Below are positions 51,603 through 58,651 of a DNA stretch of 64,000 bases, in pieces. Numbering within the stretch: the first letter of the stretch is position 1; every line of letters starts with the position of its first letter. A program made the translations under genes and the position numbers. The DNA is from Streptomyces sp. TRM68367 (GTDB taxonomy: Bacteria > Actinomycetota > Actinomycetes > Streptomycetales > Streptomycetaceae), in the NCBI RefSeq assembly GCF_014495685.1, contig NZ_JACTVI010000037.1, forward strand, positions 1 through 64,000, given 5' to 3'. A model generated the notes under the pieces. The model saw nothing but the letters and a program-made list of their open reading frames with translations. It had not been told where the DNA came from and made no database searches.

Positions 51603-52320
51603 GTGCCCGACACCGACCGGCTCCGCATCCGGGACGAGGCCCGGCCGCTGTCCGGTCCGGCCTCACTGGAGGTGCTGGCCGGGGCCGAGCGCTACTACCG
51701 GGCCATGCTGAGCAGCGGCCCGGAGTCCTGGAACATCCGCGACCACCACATGGACCGACACCCTCGACCGGCTCATGGAGCACTACGGCCCCGATGCCAA
51801 GGCGGTGGTGTGGGAGCACAACACCCACATCGGGGACGCCCGAGCCACCGACATGGCCGACGCCGGCATGGTCAACGTCGGCCAGCTGGTGCGCGAACGG
51901 CACCTGGCGGAGGGCGTGGTGCTGGTCGGCTCCGGCTCCTGCGACGGCACCGTGATCGCCGCGGACCGTTGGGGGGACCTGCCGCGCGTGATGGACGTGC
52001 CGCCCGCCCGCAGCGGCAGCCTGGAGGACCTGCTGCACCGGGTCCTGCCCGGGGAGCGGGCCCTGTTCGTCCTCCCCGACGGGCAGCGCGAGGGGCTGGC
52101 CGTCGGACAGCGGGCCGAGTGGTTCCACCGGGAGCGCGGGCACCGCGCGATCGGCGTCGTCTACCAGCCCGGACTCGAACGCTGGGGCAACTACGTGCCC
52201 ACGGTCCTCGGCCGGCGGTACGACGCCTTCTGCTATCTCGACCACACCAACGCCCTGCAGCCCCTGCGCCCCCTGACGGCCCGCAGCCCGGAGCAAGAGA
52301 CCTGGCCCGCGGGCGTGTGA
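51603..52320 (+). pseudogene. Erythromycin-esterase-family gene, truncated and frameshifted
   Basis: GTG 51603 has a strong GGAGGGAGGG before it. The first frame reads through LAGAERYYRAMLSSGPESWN and IRDHHM, then a one-base insertion near 51750 shifts the frame. After it the protein continues as DTLDRLMEHYGPDAKAVVWEHNTHIGDARATDM, with the conserved WEHNTH, and ends ...QETWPAGV at 52318. The N-terminal 150 or more residues of a normal enzyme are absent, including the first His/Glu site. A shorter product from ATG 51775 (181 residues) is possible. The adjacent phosphoribosyltransferase is a usual partner and is sometimes fused. Confidence 0.8.
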
Positions 52321-52345
52321 CCCGCGGGCGAGCGAGGAGGAAGCC

Positions 52346-52999
52346 GTGTCATTCCGCGACCGCGCCCACGCCGGACGGGAACTCGCCCTGCGGCTGGTCG
52401 AGTGGGCCGACTCGGGCGACCTCGTCAACCTGCTCGTGCTCGGTCTGCCGCGCGGCGGTGTGCCCGTCGCAGCGCAGGTCGCCCGCGCCCTGCACGCGCC
52501 GCTGGACGTCCTGGTCACCGGCAAGGTCAGCACGCCGGTGCGGCCGGGGGCGGCGATCGGCGCCATCGTCGCCGAGGAGCCTCCGCTGTTCGACCGGCGG
52601 GCGCTGGAGATGCTGCGCCTGACCCCGGACCGGCTAGGCTCCGACGTCGCCCGCGAGCGCACCGAGCTGCACCGCCGCGAGCACCTCTACCGCGGCGGCC
52701 GGCCCGCTACGTCCGTCCGCGGCCGTACCGTGGTCCTGGTCGACGACGGCCTGGCCACGGGACTCACCATGACCGCGGCCCTGCGCTTCCTGCGCCGCCT
52801 GCGGCCGGGACGGCTCGTCGTGGCGGTGCCGGTGGGCGGCCCGCGCGCTGTGGACCAGGTACGGCAGGAGGCCGACGAACTCGTCTGCCTCGAACAGCCC
52901 GCGTCGCTGCACGCGATCGGCGAGTGGTACGAGGACTTCGCCGAGGTGTCCGACACACAGGTCGTCGAGGCACTGCGCGCCGTCGAGGCCACCGCGTGA
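52346..52999 (+). CDS. Phosphoribosyltransferase-family protein (second paralogue)
   Basis: 217 residues. The PRPP loop is VVLVDDGLATGLTMTAAL (about 130-147), and LGLPRGGVPVAAQVARALHAPLDVLVTGKV (32-61) mirrors the paralogue at 17800. The GTG start at 52346 has GAGGAGGAAG 9 bases upstream. In both copies the C-terminus has ADELVCLEQPASLHAIGEWYEDF-like sequence. The substrate is unknown. It lies 26 bases after the broken erythromycin-esterase gene, with which it is normally cotranscribed, and ahead of the Csp-like gene. Confidence 0.9.
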   Translation: MSFRDRAHAGRELALRLVEWADSGDLVNLLVLGLPRGGVPVAAQVARALHAPLDVLVTGKVSTPVRPGAAIGAIVAEEPPLFDRRALEMLRLTPDRLGSDVARERTELHRREHLYRGGRPATSVRGRTVVLVDDGLATGLTMTAALRFLRRLRPGRLVVAVPVGGPRAVDQVRQEADELVCLEQPASLHAIGEWYEDFAEVSDTQVVEALRAVEATA

Positions 53000-53054
53000 G
53001 CCGGTCGCGGCCAGAAGAGTGACGGACAGGACAGCACAGGAAGGAGGCGGCACC

Positions 53055-53423
53055 GTGACCACACCGGCCCCGGAACGTCCCGCGCCGGTCCGGCTCGTCG
53101 AGGAGGCGTTCGTCTGCGTCCAGGCGTGCGAGGCCTGCGCGGCCGCCTGCCAGCCGGCCGTACCGGCGGTCGACCCGACCGCGTGGAACAGGGTGGCCGC
53201 ACGGTGCGCCAGGACCTGCGAGCACACGAGCATGGTGCTGAACCAGCTCCCCGCCACCGACACGGCCGACCTGCGCGCCCAGGTGGAGCTGTGCGCGCTG
53301 ACCTGTGAGGAGCAGGCCGCGGAGTTCGGCCGCCACGCGGCGGACGACCGTCATGGCGGGCAGGCGGACAGCTGCCGGCGCTGCGCGCAGGCGTGCCGGT
53401 CGTTCCTCACGTCACTGGGCTGA
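53055..53423 (+). CDS. Cys-rich four-helix protein (Csp / DUF326-like copper-storage type)
   Basis: 122 residues with 14 Cys arranged along helices: VCVQACEACAAACQ (23-36), RCARTCEH, ELCALTCEEQ and SCRRCAQACRSF. Spacing by 3 or 4 residues matches copper-storage Csp and DUF326 proteins, where Cys line the core of a four-helix bundle and bind Cu(I). There is no signal peptide, so a cytosolic form is likely. GTG 53055 has GAAGGAGG 7 bases upstream; a GTG at 53019 is also in frame. It converges on a second Cys-rich gene. Confidence 0.85.
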   Translation: MTTPAPERPAPVRLVEEAFVCVQACEACAAACQPAVPAVDPTAWNRVAARCARTCEHTSMVLNQLPATDTADLRAQVELCALTCEEQAAEFGRHAADDRHGGQADSCRRCAQACRSFLTSLG

Positions 53424-53445
53424 ACCGGTGCGGACGCGCCGCCGT

Positions 53446-53679
53446 TCAGGCGTGGTCGACCAGTTCGGCGCGGCCCTTCTCCCGTGCGCAGTGGGCGCAG
53501 CAGTAGAACTGACCGTCCGCCTGCAGACCGTGGCCCAGGATCCGGCAGTTGCAGTTCTCACAGATCGGAGCCATGCGCTGGGCCGCGCACTCCAGGCTGT
53601 CGAAGATGTGGACCGCGCCGGCAGCCCGTACCTCGAAGGCCATCTCGTAGTTGTTGCCGCAGACTTCGCACTTCGCCAT
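53446..53679 (-). CDS. Small Cys-rich metallothionein-like zinc protein
   Basis: 77 residues. CEVCGNNY (4-11), DSLECAAQRMAPICENCNCRILG and QFYCCAHCAREKG give about ten Cys in CxxC-type pairs. This matches small actinobacterial proteins called prokaryotic metallothionein or zinc-finger-like. It would bind zinc or another soft metal. ATG 53679 has GGGAG 6 bases upstream. It is tail to tail with the Csp-like gene. Confidence 0.8.
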   Translation of the reverse strand: MAKCEVCGNNYEMAFEVRAAGAVHIFDSLECAAQRMAPICENCNCRILGHGLQADGQFYCCAHCAREKGRAELVDHA

Positions 53680-53973
53680 GAAGATCACTCCCTTTGTGTC
53701 CGGCGACGGACGGTCGCCGGGATGGGACCGGAACACGAGACGAGCCTGTCCCCGGCCGACGGGCGGCGCAACCGTGAGGGCAGCTGGCTTCGTCACCGTC
53801 GGGCCACAGCAGGCGCCGCCGGAGCTGGCCGTTCCCGGCACCTCTGATCGCCGCCGGGCGGGTGTACGGAGCGCAGGTCGTCGCCTACTGGTTCGCGCCG
53901 TCGGTTGTCGACGGCCGCGGCGGATCCACGTGTCTCCGGCGCCCCTGACGAAGGAGCCGGCCGAGTCCGCCGC

Positions 53974-54846
53974 CTACTCCGTGGGGACGACGGCGACCGG
54001 GCAGTCGGCGTGGTGCAGTACGGCGTGCACCACGCTCCCGAGGCGCAGCCCGAACCGGCCCGCGGGCGGATGGCGTGGCAGTACGACCAGGCCGGCCCGG
54101 GCCGAGGCGTCCACCAGCGCGGCGGCGGCCGGGCCGACGACCAGCTCGGTGTCCGCGTGCACCTGCGGGTACTCGGCGACGGGCCGGGCGGCCTCGTTCA
54201 GCAGTCGTGCGTGCAGACGCTGCTCCTCGTCCAGCCGGCTCGCCTGGGGCACCATCACGCCGGCCCGGACGACCGGCGCCCAGGCGTGCACCAGGCGTAC
54301 GGCGGTCCGGCGCCGGCCGGCCTCGGCGAGGGCGAACCGTACGGCCGCCTCGTCGCGCTCGTCGCGCACGCCGACCACGACGTGGCCCTCGGCGGCCCGC
54401 TCGGTGTGGCCGCGCGCGACGACCACCGGCCGGTCCGCGTGGGCGGCCACCTTCAGGCTCACCGAGCCCAGCAGCAGACCGGCGAAGCCGCCGCGTCCAC
54501 GCGTGCCGACCACGACCAGGCCGGTGTCCTCGGCGGCGGTCAGCAGGGCCTCGGCGGGATCGTCGCGGGCCAGGACGGTGTCGACGCGCAGCCGGGGGTG
54601 GGCGGCCGCGATCCGGTCCCGGGCGTCGTCCAGTACGCCGGTGCCCGCGGCGGCGATCCGCTCCACGGTCTCCGCCGCGCCCGGTTCGTCCGCCCCGGCC
54701 CCGGTGTCGGGCCCGACGGCGTGCAGGATCCGCAACGGCGCGCCGCGCAGCTCCGCCTCCGTGGCGGCCCACTCCGCGGCCAGCCAGGTGTGCGAAGTGT
54801 CGTCGACGCCGACGAGCACGGTGCCGGCGGGGCCGGCTGAGGTCAT
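53974..54846 (-). CDS. Universal stress protein with two Usp domains
   Basis: 290 residues. The first domain (VLVGVDDTSHTWLAAEWAATEAEL) ends with VVVGTRGRGGFAGLLLGSVSLKVA, the G-2x-G-9x-G(S/T) ATP-binding motif. The second domain (VVVGVRDERDEAAVRFALAEA) ends VLPRHPPAGRFGLRLGSVVHAV, lacking part of the loop, so only the first may bind ATP. Tandem Usp proteins in Streptomyces are linked to dormancy and hypoxia. ATG 54846 follows GGAGGGACC. Confidence 0.93.
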   Translation of the reverse strand: MTSAGPAGTVLVGVDDTSHTWLAAEWAATEAELRGAPLRILHAVGPDTGAGADEPGAAETVERIAAAGTGVLDDARDRIAAAHPRLRVDTVLARDDPAEALLTAAEDTGLVVVGTRGRGGFAGLLLGSVSLKVAAHADRPVVVARGHTERAAEGHVVVGVRDERDEAAVRFALAEAGRRRTAVRLVHAWAPVVRAGVMVPQASRLDEEQRLHARLLNEAARPVAEYPQVHADTELVVGPAAAALVDASARAGLVVLPRHPPAGRFGLRLGSVVHAVLHHADCPVAVVPTE

Positions 54847-54907
54847 GGTCCCTCCACGGCGGGTCGCAGGTGCAGATGTTTCCCCGGGCCGGTCCCGCCC
54901 GCGCGGC

Positions 54908-55615
54908 TCATTGGGCGGCGCCCTCGCGCCGGGCGATGGCGCGTTCGACGTCCTCGCGGTCGAGGACGCCGAGGAGGTGTCCCTCGGGGTCGGTGACCGG
55001 GACGGTCGGCAGGCCGGCCTTCCTCATGCGTTCCAGCAGCGGGCCGAGTTCCTCGTCGGCGCGGACCGTGGCCGGGCCCGGCCGCAGGATGTCGGCGACC
55101 CGGCCCTCGGTGCGATCGGCCGCGTCGTCGTGCCGGAGCAGACCGACGACCACGTCCTCGTCGTCGACCACCACGCCCGTGCGCCGACCTGTCTCGTCCA
55201 GCATGGCCAGGGCGTCGTCGAGCAGCTGGTCGACGGTGCACAGCGGTACGTTGCGGTCCGCCACGTCCCCGGCCAGCGGAGTGCGGGCGGCCTCACCCTC
55301 CCTGGGCAGTCCCGCGGCGAGCCAGTCGGCCTTGCCGGGCACGTAGTCGTAGACCTGCCGGAACCCGAGCTGTTCCAGCCGTGCGGCTGCCCGCGGGCTC
55401 AGGTCGCACAGCTGGTCGGCGCAGTACCCGATGACGGGCCGCCGGGGATCCAGCTCGCCGGGCGCCGCCTCGTCCAGGTCGCGCAGCCCGATGCGGAGCG
55501 CGCCGGGCAGATGGGCCTGCTCGTACGGCTTGGGCGGCAGCACCTCGACGAGCTGTGCCCCCTCCTGCTCGACGAGCCGGAACACGTCCTGCCGGTCGAA
55601 CAGCCGCGCGGGCAT
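54908..55615 (-). CDS. Rhodanese-CBS fusion protein
   Basis: 235 residues. The first 105 form a rhodanese-like domain (QLVEVLPPKPYEQAHLPGALRIGL) with the active-site Cys in VIGYCADQLCD. The rest is a CBS pair (NVPLCTVDQLLDDALAMLDE, then RRTGVVVDDEDVVVGLLRHDD, and GPATVRADEELGPLLERM, with GHLLGVLDREDVE). CBS domains sense adenine nucleotides; the rhodanese site may handle sulfur. The fusion suggests nucleotide-controlled sulfur transfer. ATG 55615 has GGGAG upstream. It is beside the universal stress protein. Confidence 0.92.
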   Translation of the reverse strand: MPARLFDRQDVFRLVEQEGAQLVEVLPPKPYEQAHLPGALRIGLRDLDEAAPGELDPRRPVIGYCADQLCDLSPRAAARLEQLGFRQVYDYVPGKADWLAAGLPREGEAARTPLAGDVADRNVPLCTVDQLLDDALAMLDETGRRTGVVVDDEDVVVGLLRHDDAADRTEGRVADILRPGPATVRADEELGPLLERMRKAGLPTVPVTDPEGHLLGVLDREDVERAIARREGAAQ

Positions 55616-55847
55616 CGCGCCTCATCTCCCTCCACGACGGTCGCGCCCCGGGTACCCGAGGCCGCGCGGCACCACACATGGGGCCGATCTCCGCGGCCAG
55701 GAGTCGGGTGGGAGGTTCCCGGGGCACGCAGCGCCTGCTGCGACCGTGCTCCTGCGGAGCCGCGCCGCCCCGGCCGCCTGTCGAACTGGCCGTCCCGGTC
55801 TCCGGCACAGGGCATGGCCGTGGGCGCGCTGTGCGTCTCGGCGCGAC

Positions 55848-55944
55848 GTCCTGAGCGAACGCCCCACCCCGCTGCAGCTCGCCGGCTGCGCGCTGATCCT
55901 GGTCCCGGCGTACGTCAACGGCCGCCGACGAGCGCGGCCGGAAG
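55848..55944 (+). pseudogene. EamA/DMT transporter C-terminal remnant
   Basis: VLSERPTPLQLAGCALILVP then AYVNGRR matches the end of the last helix of a drug/metabolite transporter. Upstream MAVGALCVSA may be an earlier piece in another frame. No intact gene is present in 55616-56060. Confidence 0.5.
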
Positions 55945-56065
55945 CCCGGCCCGGCGGCGGTCCGGCGCCATCCCGTCCAGTTCCGCCCCATCAGGCGCCG
56001 AATGAATCCCAGGCTGCGCAGATCGGACATCACGGTGACGGACGAAGCGGGCGGTCAGGCGGGCG

Positions 56066-56341
56066 GTGAAGGCGGCCTCATCGCCGAGTACGGCCCCGGC
56101 CTTCCTGCTGGTCCGGCAGGGCAGTACGGTCGCCGTCCAGGCCGGCATGCTGATGCTCGGGCTCCGTCTCATCTGCCTGCTCGGCACGATGTCGGCGGCG
56201 CCGTCCCTGATCGGCGTCGCCGCGGTGGCCGCCATGAAGGAGACCGCCCGCAAGCAGCTCGCGGGCTCCCCGCCCGCGGTCCAGACCCGGGAGGAGGCGG
56301 CCGAACTGATCGAGGAGCCGACCACGGCGCCGAGGTTCTAG
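56066..56341 (+). pseudogene. MHS-type major facilitator, C-terminal remnant
   Basis: GPAFLLVRQGSTVAV-like sequence followed by SLIGVAAVAAMKETARKQLA and GSPPAVQTREEAAELIEE, then stop. The MKETxxxxLxGSPPAVxTxEEA end is characteristic of metabolite:proton symporters of the MHS family. All but the last helix is missing. Confidence 0.55.
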
Positions 56342-56507
56342 CCCCGACAGGCAACGTTTGCCCGTCAAGGAGCGGCGTCCGGTGCGTGCTCTCGGCGTGC
56401 CGGCCGGAAGCCCTCGTACTGGACGTCATTGGGCTTTCGGCCGGTGCGGCGAGAGGGCGTGCCGGGCGTCGCGACGGGGCGAACGTTGCCTGCCGGGGCA
56501 CTAGGTT

Positions 56508-56537
56508 GGTTCTGGGGTCCCAGGTTCTGGGGTTCCC
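56508..56537. repeat. 15-bp tandem repeat upstream of ppa
   Basis: Two copies (GGTTCTGGGGTCCCA and GGTTCTGGGGTTCCC) lie 21 bases upstream of the ppa start, in its likely 5' untranslated region. Confidence 0.75.
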
Positions 56538-56557
56538 GATTCAGGCAGGAGAGCGCG

Positions 56558-57052
56558 ATGCAGTTCGACGTGACCGTGGAGATCCCGCAGGGGTCCCGGA
56601 ACAAGTACGAGATGGACCACGCACGGGGGCGGATGCGGCTGGACCGGATGCTGTTCACGTCCACGCAGTACCCGGCCGACTACGGCTACGTCGACGGCAC
56701 CCTGGGGCGGGACGGCGAGCCGCTGGACGCCCTGGTCCTGACCGGTGATCCGACGTTCCCGGGGTGTGTCGTCGAGTGCCGTGCCGTGGGGATGTTCTGC
56801 ATGACGGACGAGGCCGGCCCCGACGAGAAGATCCTGTGCGTGCCCGCGCACGACCCGCGCTACGCGGGCACCCAGGACATCGGCGACATACCGGAGTTCG
56901 ACCGGCTGGAGATCACCCATTTCTTCGAGGTCTACAAGGACCTGGAACCCGGCAAGTCCGCCGAGGGCTCCCACTGGGAGGGCCGGGACGGGGCGTACGC
57001 GGAGATCGCGGCGTCACGGCGGCGGGCGGAGGGCGCCGACGGCGCGGAATGA
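56558..57052 (+). CDS. ppa: Inorganic pyrophosphatase
   Basis: 164 residues. It hydrolyses pyrophosphate to drive biosynthesis. The family I motifs are EIPQGSRNKYEMD (8-20), YPADYGYVDGTLGRDGEPLDALVL with the DxDPxD-like metal region, and EITHFFEVYKDLEPGK. ATG 56558 follows GGAGAG. Its last 39 bases overlap the 3' end of the convergent release-factor-like gene. Confidence 0.96.
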   Translation: MQFDVTVEIPQGSRNKYEMDHARGRMRLDRMLFTSTQYPADYGYVDGTLGRDGEPLDALVLTGDPTFPGCVVECRAVGMFCMTDEAGPDEKILCVPAHDPRYAGTQDIGDIPEFDRLEITHFFEVYKDLEPGKSAEGSHWEGRDGAYAEIAASRRRAEGADGAE

Positions 57053-58249
57053 CGCGGGGTCATCTTCCACCATGTCGGTGACATCCCGGTAGCGCAGCAG
57101 CACGCCCACCCCGTCGGTCAGGGTGCGGCCGGGCGGCAGCACGATCAGCTCGGCCCTGGTGCGGACGGCGGCGTACAGCAGGGCCGCGTCGGCGGGTTCT
57201 TCGCGGACCGCCGTCACGCCGAAGGTCTCCAGATCCGCGACTGACAGCGCGATCTGCGGGGGTTCCGTGCCCACCCACAGCCGTTCGGGAAGCCGGTCCG
57301 GCGCGCCGGGCCGGTCCGGCCGCACGAGCAGGAGGGCGCGTGCCTGGCCGCGTTGCAGGGCGGCGACGGCGGCGGCGACGCCCTCAGACCTGAGAGGGTG
57401 CCGGGCCCGCTGGGACAGGAAGGTGTCCGTCTGGAGGCGGTCCGTGCGGCTGAGGCGGCCGTCCAGCGTGTGCGCGACGTGCGTCTCGATCAGGGCGGGA
57501 CTCGGCCCGGCCCCGGCCCCGGGATCGGCCGGGCCGGGCTCGTCCTCGACGACCGTCGTCCGGTTCTGGAGATGGATGGGCAGCTGGTTGGCCAGGACGC
57601 CCGAGACCCAGACGTCGCCCGCGTCGCGGCACAGCACGATCTCCTCGGCGCCGTGCCGGTCGGTCAGGTCCTCCAGTTCCTGCGCGATGCGCGGGGCGGT
57701 GTGCGGCCACTCCTCGGCGGGGACGAGGTGACTCAGCCGCCGGCCCGGCGTGACCCGGCTGGTTGGCCAGCGCCCGGTCTCGGCGACGACCAGCACGTGC
57801 TCCTCCGGGTCGGGCCACGCACCGCCGTCGCCGATGCCGTAGGCGCCGTCGACAGCGGGCCGCGCGCTGTCCCGGGTGAGACGGACCGCGAGGTATGGGA
57901 TGTCCGGCGCGCGCTGCACGGCCAGCCGCATGGCGTCGGGCAGGTCGCCGAACCGGGCCGTCTCGCGCACGGGCGGTTCGGGCAGCTCCCGGTCCAGGGC
58001 CAGTCGTCCGTGCGCCGCGAAGAGGGCCCGTCCGTGCCGGCCGGGCACGGCGGGGCCCGTGCCCACGGCCGCGTCCAGGGCGTCGACGGTGGCGGCGTCC
58101 GCGCCCTGCGCGCGCAGGGCGTCCCGCTGGTGCCGCCAGCGCAGGTCGATCGCCTTGTCCCGCTCCTCGATGTCCTGGGAGGTGTCGAGGTAGATACTCG
58201 CCCAGGGGCCGGGCGCGGCGAAGAGCGGGTCGAGGAACGTCAGCTTCAT
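57014..58249 (-). CDS. Release-factor-like protein (baeRF family, Rv2629-like)
   Basis: 411 residues. MKLTFLDPLFAAPGPWASIY, then LDTSQDIEERDKAIDLRWRH, are the start typical of the bacterial archaeo-eukaryotic release factor group containing Rv2629. The middle holds RTTVVEDEPGPADPG-like linker sequence, and ALLYAAVRTRAELIVLPPGR near the end is the pelota-like domain. Members are induced in dormancy in mycobacteria; ribosome-rescue function is proposed. ATG 58249 was chosen by this start. It overlaps ppa by 39 bases tail to tail. Confidence 0.82.
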   Translation of the reverse strand: MKLTFLDPLFAAPGPWASIYLDTSQDIEERDKAIDLRWRHQRDALRAQGADAATVDALDAAVGTGPAVPGRHGRALFAAHGRLALDRELPEPPVRETARFGDLPDAMRLAVQRAPDIPYLAVRLTRDSARPAVDGAYGIGDGGAWPDPEEHVLVVAETGRWPTSRVTPGRRLSHLVPAEEWPHTAPRIAQELEDLTDRHGAEEIVLCRDAGDVWVSGVLANQLPIHLQNRTTVVEDEPGPADPGAGAGPSPALIETHVAHTLDGRLSRTDRLQTDTFLSQRARHPLRSEGVAAAVAALQRGQARALLLVRPDRPGAPDRLPERLWVGTEPPQIALSVADLETFGVTAVREEPADAALLYAAVRTRAELIVLPPGRTLTDGVGVLLRYRDVTDMVEDDPASFRAVGALRPPP

Positions 58250-58651
58250 GGTGCGACCGGGCCAGTTGCTTCGCTCCGACGGCGCCGCGGCGTGACGCGT
58301 GGCAGAACGCGTGCGAGGACTACCGGACAGCCGGGCCAGAGCATCGCGTCCTCCCCGCCGGAGCCGTACGGACGGATTCAAAGCCATATGGATCTACTAC
58401 GTCCGCCGCGAGCCGCCCGGGTACCCGCACGAACCAGGGCCATGCGCGCCTTACCAACCCCCACCTCCCGGCTCCGCCTGCCCACACCCTCGGCACAGCC
58501 GCACAGCCGCACTGCCCTCCCCTCTCCCCCTCTCCGTTTCCCGCCCCCACCCGCGGGCACCCGGAGCCCGGCACCGCGGTGCGCGGGGGTGCGCTGGGAG
58601 GGGTGTCGGGAGTGGCCCGGCAGGTGTGACGGTCTGGGAGGTCGGTGACGG
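58250..58651. other. 402-base gap before the aconitase gene
   Basis: No protein-like frame with a start was found. It contains a C-rich pyrimidine stretch near 58500-58560, a 12-bp palindrome GCACCGCGGTGC at 58571-58582, and the aconitase ribosome binding site GGAGGT near 58637. Confidence 0.5.

Noticed and set aside
51603..52320. Functional macrolide resistance gene
   Set aside because: The gene lacks its N-terminal part and has a frameshift, so a working esterase is unlikely.
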